In this document: in pieces, positions 52,905-61,729 of the stretch | How positions within the stretch are numbered: the stretch's first letter is position 1 | Layout: each line of letters starts with the position of its first letter | From: Agrobacterium sp. RAC06 | Lineage (GTDB): Bacteria; Pseudomonadota; Alphaproteobacteria; Rhizobiales; Rhizobiaceae | Direction: 5' to 3' | Assembly (NCBI RefSeq): GCF_001713475.1 | Contig: NZ_CP016499.1 | Coordinates: 1,736,001-1,800,000 of the forward strand | DNA length: 64,000 nucleotides | The notes under the pieces: model-generated | The model's input: the letters and a program-made list of their open reading frames with translations, nothing else | What the model was told of the DNA's origin: nothing | Databases searched by the model: none | Position numbers and translations under genes: made by a program

Positions 52905-53804
52905 ATGAAAGACATTGCAGAGCGCCGGCCGGAGCGGATCGTCGAGACGGCTCCGGCCAAGATCAACCTTGCTTTGCACGTCACAGGTCGGCGGGACGAC
53001 GGCTATCATCTTCTCGACAGTCTCGTGACCTTTGCCGAGGACGGCGACGAACTCACCTTCGAGACGGCAGACACAGACAGTTTCCGTATCGTCGGGCGCT
53101 TTGGGGCTGCGCTTTCAGGCGATGACAATCTGGTTCTGAATGCGCGCGATCTGCTTCGGGCCGCCCTCGATGAATGCGGCCAGCCACATGGCGCTGTTTC
53201 CATTCTTCTCGACAAGAGCCTGCCGATCGCGTCGGGGATCGGCGGTGGTTCGGCGGATGCCGCAGCGACATTGCGCGGTCTCCTCAGGCTCTGGAAGGCG
53301 GAGCTGCCGGCGGAGACGTTGCAGCAGATCGCAGTGCAGCTAGGCGCCGATGTGCCGATGTGCCTTGCCTCGACGCCGCTGCGCGCGCGCGGGATCGGCG
53401 AGACGATCGAGACAGTTGCCATGCCCTCCGTACCGCTGGTGCTGATCAATCCGCTGAAGCCCGTTTCCACGCCGGAGATCTTTCGCAGCCTTCAGCGCCG
53501 CGACAATGATCCGATCGGCGAGATGGACCAATCTTCCAGTCTCTCTGCGTGGATGCAGTCGCTCTCCGCCCTGCGCAACGACCTGCAGCCGCCGGCAGAA
53601 GCGCTGGTGCCCGAGATTGCCGAGGCCTGCGATCTGCTGCGGCAGAGCCTGGCAGGTTTTGTGCGCATGTCTGGCTCTGGCGCCACCTGTTTCGGGCTCT
53701 ACGAGACCGAGGCTGCGGCGATGAAGGCGGCCTTGGCGCTTTCGGCCTATCGGCCGAACTGGTATGTGCTCCTCACACGTACCGTTCAGGGAGAGAGCCG
53801 ATGA
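52905..53804 (+). CDS. ispE: 4-diphosphocytidyl-2-C-methyl-D-erythritol kinase
   Basis: GHMP kinase of the MEP isoprenoid pathway. The 299-residue product begins APAKINLALHVTGRRDDGYH, with substrate motif LLDSLVTFAEDGDE, and has the ATP-binding glycine motif LPIASGIGGGSADAAATLRG and a third motif near the end, RMSGSGATCFGLYET. Length is usual. It supplies the precursor used by the polyprenyl synthase two genes upstream. Its last four bases overlap the moaB start (ATGA). Confidence 0.95.
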   Translation: MKDIAERRPERIVETAPAKINLALHVTGRRDDGYHLLDSLVTFAEDGDELTFETADTDSFRIVGRFGAALSGDDNLVLNARDLLRAALDECGQPHGAVSILLDKSLPIASGIGGGSADAAATLRGLLRLWKAELPAETLQQIAVQLGADVPMCLASTPLRARGIGETIETVAMPSVPLVLINPLKPVSTPEIFRSLQRRDNDPIGEMDQSSSLSAWMQSLSALRNDLQPPAEALVPEIAEACDLLRQSLAGFVRMSGSGATCFGLYETEAAAMKAALALSAYRPNWYVLLTRTVQGESR

Positions 53805-54349
53805 GCCGCATCGACGAAAGCCGCCCCTTCATTCCCGTTGGCATTGCGGTGCTCACCGTTTCCGACACCCGCAGCCTTTCCGACGACAAATCCGGGGACA
53901 CGCTGGTCGCGCGCATCGAAGAGGCTGGTCACCGGCTTGTTGCCCGGGCGATCGTCAAGGACGACAAGACGACGATCCGGGACCAGGTCGAGACCTGGAC
54001 GAAGACGCCCGAGATCGATGTCGTCATCACCACCGGTGGCACGGGCTTTACCGGGCGGGATGTCACGCCCGAGGCCTTGGAGCCGCTGTTCGAAAAGCGC
54101 ATGGACGGCTTTTCCGAAGTCTTCCACCGCATCTCTTATGACAAGATCGGCACCTCGACGATCCAGTCCCGCGCGACGGGTGGCGTTGCCAACGCCACAT
54201 TCATCTTCGTGCTGCCGGGCTCGCCCGGCGCCTGCAAGGATGCGTGGGACGGTATCATCAAGCCGCAGCTCGACTATCGGCACATGCCCTGCAATTTCGT
54301 GGAAATCATGCCCAGGCTCGACGAGCATCTGAAGCGCAGCCAAGGCTGA
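53801..54349 (+). CDS. moaB: Molybdenum cofactor biosynthesis protein B
   Basis: A 182-residue MogA/MoaB-fold protein acting in molybdopterin adenylylation. Visible are IPVGIAVLTVSDTRSLSDDK, the MPT-binding TTGGTGFTGRDVTPEALEPL, and FVLPGSPGACKDAWDG. Text and size are closer to MoaB than to MogA. The overlap with ispE couples its translation. It stands apart from the modABC genes at 7.5-10 kb. Confidence 0.93.
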   Translation: MSRIDESRPFIPVGIAVLTVSDTRSLSDDKSGDTLVARIEEAGHRLVARAIVKDDKTTIRDQVETWTKTPEIDVVITTGGTGFTGRDVTPEALEPLFEKRMDGFSEVFHRISYDKIGTSTIQSRATGGVANATFIFVLPGSPGACKDAWDGIIKPQLDYRHMPCNFVEIMPRLDEHLKRSQG

Positions 54350-54871
54350 TCAGCGGCGCGCCTCACGGGCGACCCAGGACGGAATGATCTCGGAGGCGAG
54401 ACGGCGCGGCTTGTGACCGCGCGCAAGCTGAAGCAGTTCCCTGCCCTCGCCAGCCAACCCCTGTGCCTGACGCTTCGGGATCAGCAGGCCATTCTCGAGC
54501 AGCGGCGTCGAGCGGGTCAGCCGCCGGTAGAAGGGCTGCCGGTAAAGCCGCGATTCGGAGAAACGGGCGGGCGCCTTATTGAGCGCGACATATTCCGCGA
54601 CCTCGTCCACCCAGCCCTGGCCGAGCCGCGCACCGGGTTCGATGAGGAGCAGCCATTCGCCGCGCGCTGTCGCCAGCACGTCCTTCATGTCCCACTGCTG
54701 ATAAAATCGGCATCCGGCAGCGTCGGCAACCAAGGACGAACCATCGGTCGAGCCGTGGTCAAGCACGATGACATCGCTGACCAGACCCTCGACAGCGCCG
54801 GCCACCAGCACGGACAAGGTCTGTGCGAGCTCGGGTTCCTGGTCGTGGCATTCCATGATCACTGTCAGCAT
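54350..54871 (-). CDS. Small glycosyltransferase-family-2-like protein
   Basis: A 173-residue protein: LTVIMECHDQEPELAQTLSV, VIVLDHGSTDGSSLVADAAG and GEWLLLIEPGARLGQGWVDE mark the nucleotide-sugar-binding half of GT2 enzymes. The rest is short and basic, so it is a minimal or truncated form of unknown acceptor. Its stop adjoins the moaB stop. It diverges from the radical SAM gene, sharing a region that carries an SOS box. Confidence 0.82.
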   Translation of the reverse strand: MLTVIMECHDQEPELAQTLSVLVAGAVEGLVSDVIVLDHGSTDGSSLVADAAGCRFYQQWDMKDVLATARGEWLLLIEPGARLGQGWVDEVAEYVALNKAPARFSESRLYRQPFYRRLTRSTPLLENGLLIPKRQAQGLAGEGRELLQLARGHKPRRLASEIIPSWVAREARR

Positions 54872-54926
54872 TGCCTATATCTATCGCATTGCACAAAGTT
54901 TTGCCACAGACAGTTTTCCGAAGTTT

Positions 54927-54941
54927 GTTCTTGCATTGTTC
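54927..54941 (+). promoter_or_regulatory. LexA (SOS) box of alphaproteobacterial type
   Basis: GTTCTTGCATTGTTC is an exact GTTC-N7-GTTC direct repeat, the LexA operator of Rhizobiales. It lies 62 bases upstream of the radical SAM ATG and 56 bases upstream of the divergent glycosyltransferase start. Confidence 0.75.
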
Positions 54942-55002
54942 TCTTTTTGCCGCTAGGAATAAAGTCATTGAGCGAGGCTTGAACGCCCGCGAGGAGCCAA
55001 AC

Positions 55003-56160
55003 ATGACCGAGCTGTCTCTTGTGAGCCAGGCTGCCTTTCAGCCCGGCAATACGGCAGATATTGCCGATGCGCTGATGAACGCGTCCGGCATGCGGATCGA
55101 GATCGATCGGCGGCGCGGACGTGCGGCCGGGATCAATCCGGCCGGCCGGTTCGAGAGCCAGGAGCGCGTCGCCTTCGATGACGGCTGGCATACGCTCGAG
55201 GACATGCCGCCCTTCAGGACCGAAGTTCAGGTCGAGAAGCCGCGCACGGTCATCACCCGCAACGATTCACCCGACATTCCCTTCGACCGTTCGATCAACC
55301 CCTATCGCGGCTGCGAGCATGGCTGCATCTACTGCTTCGCCCGGCCGACCCACAGCTATATGGGCCTGTCGGCAGGCCTCGACTTCGAGGCCAAGCTGTT
55401 TGCCAAGCCGGATGCGCCACGCCTGCTGGAACGGGAACTGTCGAAGCCGGGCTACAAGGTGAAACCGATCGCGATCGGCACCAATACCGATCCATATCAG
55501 CCGATTGAACGGGAATGGCGCATCATGCGACAGATCCTGGAAGTCCTGGACAAGGCGAACCATCCGGTTGTGATCGTGACGAAGTCCGCGCTCATCCTGC
55601 GCGATATCGACATCCTGACGTCGATGGCAGAGCGCGGGCTGGTGAAAGTCGGCATCTCGGTGACGACGCTGGATCGCAAACTGGCACGGACGATGGAGCC
55701 CCGTGCCTCGACACCGGCCAAACGGCTGGAGGCGATCAAGACGCTTTCAGAGGCCGGCATTCCTGTGGCCGTTATGATGGCGCCGATCATTCCCGCTCTC
55801 AACGATCACGAAATCGAACGCATTCTCGACAGCGGCAAGGCCGCAGGGGCGACTGAGGCGAGTTATGTGCTGTTGCGCCTGCCGCTCGAAGTGAGCCCGC
55901 TATTTCGCGACTGGCTGCTGCAGAACTATCCGGACCGCTATCGTCACGTGATGTCACTGGTTCGCTCGATGCGCGACGGCAAGGATTATGATGCCGAATT
56001 CGGCAAGCGGATGAAGGGAGCCGGTCCCTATGCCTGGCAGATCAGCCGTCGCTTCGAGATGACGACCAAGCGGCTCGGCCTGATGCGCCGCAGCCTGCAT
56101 CTCAGGGAAGACCTGTTCATCTCGCCCGACAGCGACGGAGTGCAGCTCTCGCTGCTCTGA
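55003..56160 (+). CDS. PA0069-family radical SAM protein
   Basis: A 385-residue radical SAM enzyme. The Fe-S cysteines are C104, C108 and C111 in YRGCEHGCIYCFARPTHSY; later KPIAIGTNTDPYQPIER and VSVTTL-like blocks complete the barrel. The family (PA0069, also Rv2578c-like) is distantly related to spore photoproduct lyase and is suspected in DNA repair. GGAGCC stands before the ATG at 55003. An SOS box lies upstream, which fits a damage-response role. Reaction and substrate are unknown. Confidence 0.92.
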   Translation: MTELSLVSQAAFQPGNTADIADALMNASGMRIEIDRRRGRAAGINPAGRFESQERVAFDDGWHTLEDMPPFRTEVQVEKPRTVITRNDSPDIPFDRSINPYRGCEHGCIYCFARPTHSYMGLSAGLDFEAKLFAKPDAPRLLERELSKPGYKVKPIAIGTNTDPYQPIEREWRIMRQILEVLDKANHPVVIVTKSALILRDIDILTSMAERGLVKVGISVTTLDRKLARTMEPRASTPAKRLEAIKTLSEAGIPVAVMMAPIIPALNDHEIERILDSGKAAGATEASYVLLRLPLEVSPLFRDWLLQNYPDRYRHVMSLVRSMRDGKDYDAEFGKRMKGAGPYAWQISRRFEMTTKRLGLMRRSLHLREDLFISPDSDGVQLSLL

Positions 56161-56301
56161 CTTGGGTTTGTTTTCGTATTCCGGTGCTGTTGTCCGCCGC
56201 CTCGCACCGGATTTAGTCCCTGGTAAGCCGCCCCTTTCGCCATGATCGCGATTGGGACCGGGGACTTGCAGGAGGTCGGGTGCGCGTGCGATTTCTGCCG
56301 C

Positions 56302-56979
56302 ATGAAACGACGCACGCCACCCGATTCTCCTGGCCTCTTTCCAGACTTGCCCCTCGTCCCGGATTTCTCACTTGAGAGCCGCGCCAAGCGCCAGGGCCTT
56401 TGGCCGGTGGCCGGGACCGACGAAGCAGGACGCGGGCCTCTGGCAGGCCCGGTGGTCGCCGCAGCCGTGATCCTCGATCCGAAGCGGATCCCCGACGGGC
56501 TGAACGACTCCAAGAAGCTTTCCGCCGCCCAGCGTGAGGTCCTCTATGAGCATATCCTGGCCGAAGCGACCGTTTCGATTGCGTCCTCCTCGCCCAAGCG
56601 CATCGATCTCATCGACATCCGCAAGGCGAGCCTCGATGCCATGCGCCGGGCCGTGGCCGGCCTCGATCAGGAGGCCCGGCATGTGCTCGCCGATGGTCGC
56701 GATGTGCCGCTCGGCCTTTTGTGCTCGGGTGAAGCGGTGGTCAAGGGCGATGCGCGTTCCGTCTCGATCGCTGCCGCCTCGATCGTCGCCAAAGTGATGC
56801 GGGACCGGATGATGGTGAGAGCTGGCCTCGTCTATCCCGATTACGGCTTTGAGGTCCATGCGGGCTACGGCACGGACCGCCACCGCAGCGCGATCGTGAC
56901 CCACGGCCCCTGCCCCTTGCACCGGATGAGTTTCCGACCGCTGAAGATCACCGCCACGCCAGCGGACGCAGACCTCTAG
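56302..56979 (+). CDS. rnhB: Ribonuclease HII
   Basis: Removes ribonucleotides and RNA primers from DNA. The 225-residue product has the active-site block [20 protein letters not shown] and later [30 protein letters not shown] and [13 protein letters not shown], i.e. the DEDD-type catalytic residues. The ATG at 56302 is chosen because the family start ([15 protein letters not shown]) is typical of rhizobia, although the frame is open for 20 more codons upstream. It is transcribed alone. Confidence 0.93.
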   Translation: MKRRTPPDSPGLFPDLPLVPDFSLESRAKRQGLWPVAGTDEAGRGPLAGPVVAAAVILDPKRIPDGLNDSKKLSAAQREVLYEHILAEATVSIASSSPKRIDLIDIRKASLDAMRRAVAGLDQEARHVLADGRDVPLGLLCSGEAVVKGDARSVSIAAASIVAKVMRDRMMVRAGLVYPDYGFEVHAGYGTDRHRSAIVTHGPCPLHRMSFRPLKITATPADADL

Positions 56980-57073
56980 ACCTCATATCTGCGCGCACCT
57001 GCAACCGTAACCGGGCGTACATGCCACAGAGCACTGACGACCATACTTCGCGCTTCATCCATCTCGACAGGCT

Positions 57074-57120
57074 ACACAGCGAAAAAGAAAACGCCCCGAC
57101 CGGAGACCGGTCGGGGCGTC
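57074..57120 (-). terminator. Intrinsic terminator of the atp operon
   Basis: Minus strand: CGCCCCGACC pairs with GGTCGGGGCG, followed by TTTTCTTTTTC. It lies about 33 bases past the atpF stop. Confidence 0.93.
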
Positions 57121-57152
57121 ACAATCAGCAACTTGTCCGCGGTCGGCCGAAC

Positions 57153-57632
57153 TCAGTTCAGGCGCGACTTCACTTCACCGACGGAGGCCTTGAACAGCGA
57201 CTGCTGCACGGCTTCGTCGGACTTCTTGGCCAGGACCTTCTCGGCAGCTGCGATCGCAAGGTCGACGGCTGCAGCGCGAACGGCGTTCACGGCTTCGGTC
57301 TCGGCCTGCTTGATCTTCTGCTCGGAGAGTGCGTTGCGGCGTGCAACAAACTCTTCGGTCTTCTGCTTGGCTTCCGCGGTCAGGGCAGCGGCCTCGCGCT
57401 CGGCGGCGGCCACGATGGCTGCAGCCTCGGCTTCGGCTTCCTTGCGCTTGCGCTGGTATTCGGCCAGCAGGTGCTGAGCCTCTTCGCGCAGGCGCTTGGC
57501 TTCGGCCAGCTCGTCGCGGATCTTGTCGGCGCGCTCATCCAGAGCCTTCGCCATCATGCCCGGTACCTTCAGGTAGGCGAGCAGGAGGAAGAAGAGGACG
57601 AGGGCAACGAGCGCGAAAAATGAAGAGTCCAT
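57153..57632 (-). CDS. atpF: F0F1 ATP synthase subunit b
   Basis: Peripheral-stalk subunit, 159 residues. An N-terminal membrane helix (FFALVALVLFFLLLAYLKVP) is followed by a long helical region rich in Ala, Glu and Lys (for example EERADKIRDELAEAKRLREE-like ERADKIRDEL, and AVNAVRAAAVDLAIAAAEKV). It follows atpF' by five bases. The last gene of the atpI-B-E-F'-F operon. Confidence 0.95.
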   Translation of the reverse strand: MDSSFFALVALVLFFLLLAYLKVPGMMAKALDERADKIRDELAEAKRLREEAQHLLAEYQRKRKEAEAEAAAIVAAAEREAAALTAEAKQKTEEFVARRNALSEQKIKQAETEAVNAVRAAAVDLAIAAAEKVLAKKSDEAVQQSLFKASVGEVKSRLN

Positions 57633-57637
57633 GATGC

Positions 57638-58228
57638 TTAGGCCCCCTGCTTTGCGACGCCGGAGACGGCGGCCTTGATGTCGGCCGCGGTCGACTTGGC
57701 GCCGATCAGTTCTTCAACGATTGCGCCGACAGTGTCGATCGCGATCGTGTCGACTTCAGCAAAAGCGCGAGCCTTGATGTCGGCGATGCGGCTTTCGGCA
57801 GCGGCGATCTTGGCGGACAGTTCCGTCTCGATCGCAGCACGCTCCGCATCGGCCTTGGCCTTGGATGCATCACGAGCGGCAGAAGCGATCTGGCCGGCTT
57901 TCGCCTTGGCCGCAGTCAATTCGCGCTCGTAGGTTTCGATGGCAGCATCGGCTTCGGACTTCAGACGAGAAGCCTCGTCGAGATCCTGGGCGATGCGGTC
58001 GTGGCGGTTCTCAAGAATGCCGCCGACGCGCGGGACGATGACCTTCTGCATGAGCATGTAGAACACGCCGAACGTGATCACCAGCCACAGAAGCTGCGAC
58101 GGATAGGTCGAAAAATCGAACGGCGGGAACACGCCGCCGCCATGAGCCTCGTCGTGGGCCACGCCGGTCTCTGTGTGAAGCTGGCCTTCTGCCGGGGTTT
58201 CCTGGGCAAAGGCGGGGGTCACAAACAT
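57638..58228 (-). CDS. atpG: F0F1 ATP synthase subunit b'
   Basis: Second, diverged stalk subunit, 196 residues, present in alphaproteobacteria and cyanobacteria, forming a b-b' heterodimer. An extended N-terminal part with [14 protein letters not shown] precedes the membrane helix ([20 protein letters not shown]), then a long Ala/Glu/Lys coiled coil. GGAGGTGAGC precedes the ATG at 58228. The gene is named atpG, atpX or atpF2 in different genomes. Confidence 0.94.
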   Translation of the reverse strand: MFVTPAFAQETPAEGQLHTETGVAHDEAHGGGVFPPFDFSTYPSQLLWLVITFGVFYMLMQKVIVPRVGGILENRHDRIAQDLDEASRLKSEADAAIETYERELTAAKAKAGQIASAARDASKAKADAERAAIETELSAKIAAAESRIADIKARAFAEVDTIAIDTVGAIVEELIGAKSTAADIKAAVSGVAKQGA

Positions 58229-58309
58229 GCTCACCTCCAGGTGTATGCTCAAATGCGCGAGATCACGGCTGCCTTGTCGGCGCGCCGTGATCTCAAACTC
58301 CAGCCGTTA

Positions 58310-58537
58310 TCAGACGGCGAACAGGAGAAGGAGAGCGATGAGCAGCGAGAAGATGCCCAGAGCTTCCGTAACGGCGAAGCCGAATACCAGACGGCCGAAC
58401 TGGCTGTCAGCAGCAGACGGGTTGCGCAGTGCCCCGGTCAGGTAGTCACCGAAGATACGGCCGAGAGCGAGGGACGTACCAGCCATGCCGAGGCATGCGA
58501 GACCCGCGCCGATGTACTTTGCTGCTTCCGCTTCCAT
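58310..58537 (-). CDS. atpE: F0F1 ATP synthase subunit c
   Basis: Proteolipid ring subunit, 75 residues in two helices. The essential carboxylate is Glu58 in VFGFAVTEALGIF, and the polar loop is ALRNPS. No sodium-site residues are evident beside Glu58, so proton coupling is expected. Confidence 0.96.
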   Translation of the reverse strand: MEAEAAKYIGAGLACLGMAGTSLALGRIFGDYLTGALRNPSAADSQFGRLVFGFAVTEALGIFSLLIALLLLFAV

Positions 58538-58609
58538 ATGGATACTCCTTCGAATGGGTTGTTGCGGCTGTTTTTGACACCCGGGAAACCGGGGCCAGCG
58601 ACTTTATTC

Positions 58610-59395
58610 TCAGTGACCACCATGCACGGCGTCGTTCAGGTACATGCAAGTCAGTACCGCGAAGACGTAAGCCTGCAGGAAGGCAACGAGAAACTCGAGA
58701 GCGGTCATGGCGACCGTCATGATGAGGGGCAGGATGGAGCCTGCGACGCCGACGGCACCGGCAGCACTCATCGACACCACGAAGCCCGCGAAGACCTTCA
58801 GCGTGATGTGACCGGCCAGCATGTTGGCGAAGAGACGAACCGAAAGGCTGATCGGGCGCGACAGGAAGGACACGACCTCAATCGTCGACACGAGCGGCAA
58901 AAGTGCGCCCGGAACGCCGGATGGCGCAAAGATCGAGAGGAAGTGCAGACCGTGCTTGTAGAAGCCGTAGATCAGGACCGTCAGGATGACGAACAGCGCC
59001 AGGGCAAAAGTGACGATGATCTGGCTGGTGATCGTGAAGAAGTAGGGGAACATGCCGAGCAGGTTTGCCGTCAGGACGAACATGAACAGCGAGAAGACCA
59101 TCGGGAAGAAGTGCATGCCCTTGGAGCCCGCGCCTTCGCGCAGCATGGAGGCAATGAACTCGTAGGCCATTTCGGCGACCGACTGCATGCGCGTCGGGAT
59201 GAGACCGCGATTGGCGGTCGAGAAGTAGAGGAAGCCCGAGGCGGCAGCCACGGTTGCCACCATGAACAGGGAGGCGTTGGTGAACGAAAAATCAATCCCG
59301 CCGATTTCGATCGGTACAATCGGCTTCACAAGGAACTGGGAAGTGGGATCGTTTGCCACGTTCTGCTCTTTCGCTTTCGCCGCCGAAGCGGTCAT
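58610..59395 (-). CDS. atpB: F0F1 ATP synthase subunit a
   Basis: Proton-channel subunit, 261 residues with five to six membrane helices. The essential arginine is in [17 protein letters not shown]. The last helix contains the usual [16 protein letters not shown]. Two starts are possible: ATG at 59395 with GGAAACGAGA before it, or GTG at 59359, which would give the shorter N-terminus ([19 protein letters not shown]) that I remember from other rhizobia. I keep the ATG. Confidence 0.93.
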   Translation of the reverse strand: MTASAAKAKEQNVANDPTSQFLVKPIVPIEIGGIDFSFTNASLFMVATVAAASGFLYFSTANRGLIPTRMQSVAEMAYEFIASMLREGAGSKGMHFFPMVFSLFMFVLTANLLGMFPYFFTITSQIIVTFALALFVILTVLIYGFYKHGLHFLSIFAPSGVPGALLPLVSTIEVVSFLSRPISLSVRLFANMLAGHITLKVFAGFVVSMSAAGAVGVAGSILPLIMTVAMTALEFLVAFLQAYVFAVLTCMYLNDAVHGGH

Positions 59396-59416
59396 TCTCG
59401 TTTCCGGGCCGGCGCG

Positions 59417-59779
59417 TCAGCGACCGTTGCCCTTGTCGTCCAAGTCCAGTCTGCGATCCGCCGGATGTGGCGATGCCACGATCCCGACGACGCGCATGAC
59501 GTTCAACACGCCGGCGCAGAAACCGATAAGAAGCATGACGATCATGCCCCATGGCCCCGTGCCCACAAAGTAGTCGAAAAGATAACCCAGGATGGCACCA
59601 ACAATGATGGCGGAGATGAATTCGCTCGAGATCTTCATTGCCATACCATATCCCTTGCGGGTCTGGTCGGCATTGATCTCGGCTCGCTCCTCGTCCTTGA
59701 CCTTGGCATCCCGCTCAGCGAGTTCCGTGGTCAGCCGTCTGCGGCGCTCTTCCAGATCTTCTTCCCGGTGGTCCGTCAT
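59417..59779 (-). CDS. atpI: ATP synthase protein I
   Basis: Small assembly factor, 120 residues, first gene of the F0 operon. A charged N-terminal region is followed by two membrane helices (AIIVGAILGYLFDYFVG, then WGMIVMLLIGFCAGVLNVMR). AtpI helps assemble the c-ring and may transport magnesium. The operon order is I-B-E-F'-F. Confidence 0.94.
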   Translation of the reverse strand: MTDHREEDLEERRRRLTTELAERDAKVKDEERAEINADQTRKGYGMAMKISSEFISAIIVGAILGYLFDYFVGTGPWGMIVMLLIGFCAGVLNVMRVVGIVASPHPADRRLDLDDKGNGR

Positions 59780-59883
59780 GGCTTTCTCCGACCGTCGCCT
59801 GTCTCATGGGCCGTTTATGCGCCCGAATTGAATGCAGAAACGGCGAGATAGAAACCCTTCTGGCCCGCTTTGAAGTCGGCCGC

Positions 59884-59912
59884 ACCATAATTTTGAGCCC
59901 CTGCATAGTCAA
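59884..59912 (-). promoter_or_regulatory. Promoter of the atp (F0) operon
   Basis: Minus strand: -35 TTGACT (59912-59907), 17-base spacer, -10 TATGGT (59889-59884), about 105 bases before the atpI start. Strong match for a housekeeping promoter. Confidence 0.65.
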
Positions 59913-60161
59913 GGCGTGACAGCACCAAGTTTCACCACAAATTAACCCCGAAAAATCATAGACTTAAGTCCAAGATGCAGAATCGTCGCAGATGACGGAC
60001 GACAAATCCGGTCAATCCGTCGCAAGCATGGACCAGAATCTGCCACATTCACGGAGTCGTGTGACTTGCGTCATCGTCGGCCCGCATGGGCCATGCTGGG
60101 AAGATTGCGGAACGGGGACAGACATGGGAGGCTCCAGGGAGAAGTCCTGCCCGGGGGAACC
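59913..60161. other. Intergenic region between the atp promoter and the 60162 gene
   Basis: No gene supported. Features seen are the palindrome GACTTAAGTC (59961-59970) and the hairpin GCATGG-G-CCATGC near 60084. With 59780-59883 it makes a 380-base gap that otherwise holds only the leftward leader of atpI. Confidence 0.35.
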
Positions 60162-60356
60162 ATGACACGCTTCATCGTCCGCATTCTAACCAGCCTTGCC
60201 CTTGGCTGGATGATCGGCGTGCAGGCGGCATTCGCGTTTGGCCCGGAGGGCAATCTGACGCCGATGCTATACATCTTCGTCACGGTGCCACTCACCTATG
60301 CGGCATCCTTCCTGATCGTACCGCTGCTGTCGAACTGGCTCGACCGGCTGCGCTGA
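60162..60356 (+). CDS. Small two-helix membrane protein, 64 aa
   Basis: Product MTRFIVRILTSLALGWMIGV and onward, with a second hydrophobic segment MLYIFVTVPLTYAASFLIVP and the tail WLDRLR. Two membrane helices. CGGGGGAACC stands directly before the ATG. It ends five bases before the stop of the convergent SleB-type gene. Not recognised. Confidence 0.68.
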   Translation: MTRFIVRILTSLALGWMIGVQAAFAFGPEGNLTPMLYIFVTVPLTYAASFLIVPLLSNWLDRLR

Positions 60357-60361
60357 TCGGA

Positions 60362-61537
60362 TCAGCTCCAGCCGCCTCCATAGGTGCGGTAGAAGATGTG
60401 CTTGCCGATCTTTTCAACGCGCTTCATCGTCGGGCCCCAGGCCGGGCTGACATAGGTTGCGTGGTAATGGGTGGCGGAACCGACATCCTTGAACCAGATC
60501 TTACCGGCGGTGACAGCCATGGCAATTTCCTTGGCGATCTTCCAATGGCGAGGCGACGTGACGATGTCGGGAATGCGATCACAGGCGAAGGAGAACTGGC
60601 AACGGTTGCGCCAGTTTTCGTTCTGATAGACCACGCCGCAAATCGTATCGGGATAATGCGGATTGCGCACGCGGTTGAGGATGACCTGGGCGACCGCGGC
60701 TTGACCCTTCACCGATTCGCCCCGGGCTTCGAAGTAGATGCCTTCCGCCAGGCACTTCTGTTCCTTGTCGGAAAATACGGCTGCCGGCAGCGGCGTCGCG
60801 GCCCAGGCGTGATCCTTCGGGTCGATATCGGGGATGAAACGGCCCTGGTCTTCCTGCTGGTCGGTCAGGATGCTGTCGAAGGGCGAAACGCTCGCGTAGT
60901 CCGGGGCCGGCGGCGCATAGGCGGTCGCCAGCACGTCAGGCACGGAATTGGTCACAAGATCAGCAATCATAGGTGACAGGGAGGGATCGGCGGCCGGCTT
61001 TTCGCGCTTGAAATAGAAGCTTGCGAGCTCGACGGGCTTGGTCTTGTCTTCCTCGTGGGCAAAGACGGATGGTGCTCCAAGCTCGGGCTCCATCAGCGAG
61101 CTCGTCCGCTGCAGGATAGATCCGGCCGAGAAGGCGCGCGGCGGCAGCATGGGCTCGACGGCCATGACCCGGCCCTTCTTCTGGTCGCGGGTGACACGCA
61201 TTTCATCCGGCAACGAATCAGGGGCGGCCTTGCCGCCGTCGAAGGCGATGCGGCGGCCGTCGGGCAGGATCAAGCCAGCGCCACCGGACAGCGCCTCGGA
61301 CGCCTCCGCTTCCGAGAAGGCAAGATTGGCTTCGTGGATCGAGCCGGCCGGCGTTGATGTCATCACCATGCGCCAGTTGCTGGCACCACGGTCGAGACCG
61401 GTCAGAAGGCCCGCCATATCGGCCTGGGCGGCAACGGAGGGGAAAATCAGCCAGGACGCGAGGCCGAAGACCAGGGGAGAGGTCCAGTTCTCCAGTCGGA
61501 AGAGGACCTTCTTCGAAGGACGAAACTTGGGACGCAA
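60362..61537 (-). CDS. SleB-type cell wall hydrolase
   Basis: A 391-residue envelope enzyme. A membrane or signal segment lies near residues 20-40 (PLVFGLASWLIFPSVAAQAD), a long unstructured middle follows, and the C-terminal hydrolase_2 (SleB) domain from about residue 270 (CLAEGIYFEARGESVKGQAA, VILNRVRNPHYPDTICGVVY, CQFSFACD, SATHYHATYVSPAW). The catalytic glutamate is expected in AEGIYFEARGE. A TTG at 61537 is chosen because GGAG is seven bases before it. It probably trims peptidoglycan at division or growth; TTAACC dyad half-sites lie upstream. Confidence 0.9.
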   Translation of the reverse strand: MRPKFRPSKKVLFRLENWTSPLVFGLASWLIFPSVAAQADMAGLLTGLDRGASNWRMVMTSTPAGSIHEANLAFSEAEASEALSGGAGLILPDGRRIAFDGGKAAPDSLPDEMRVTRDQKKGRVMAVEPMLPPRAFSAGSILQRTSSLMEPELGAPSVFAHEEDKTKPVELASFYFKREKPAADPSLSPMIADLVTNSVPDVLATAYAPPAPDYASVSPFDSILTDQQEDQGRFIPDIDPKDHAWAATPLPAAVFSDKEQKCLAEGIYFEARGESVKGQAAVAQVILNRVRNPHYPDTICGVVYQNENWRNRCQFSFACDRIPDIVTSPRHWKIAKEIAMAVTAGKIWFKDVGSATHYHATYVSPAWGPTMKRVEKIGKHIFYRTYGGGWS

Positions 61538-61614
61538 GGCCACACTCCAACACACGCTGACACGGGTCCGATGCTTCGAACCCAAACAGGATTACATTAG
61601 AGGAATATCTCTCG

Positions 61615-61635
61615 TTAACCTTGATGCTTGGTTAA
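61615..61635. promoter_or_regulatory. Dyad TTAACC-N9-GGTTAA upstream of the SleB-type gene
   Basis: Perfect 6-bp inverted repeat, 78 bases before the SleB start. Each arm contains the TTAACC half-site of CtrA-like sequences. It may link the hydrolase gene to the cell cycle, but it is not the TTAA-N7-TTAA form. Confidence 0.35.
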
Positions 61636-61729
61636 TGCGCGATCACAGCTTTGGGAGCATCCGGACAAATGCGGCAGGACCGCCGGGCGTGCCGACGGTC
61701 CTGAAGCTCACGGAGGGACGCTGGGCCCG

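Noticed and set aside
56180..56212. Possible terminator after the radical SAM gene (CCGGTGC/GCACCGG)
   Set aside because: Loop of about 16 bases and no T-run; too weak to list.
58001..59851. 616-codon plus-strand frame opposite the atp operon
   Set aside because: Crosses five well-identified atp genes; His/Asp/Arg-rich shadow text.
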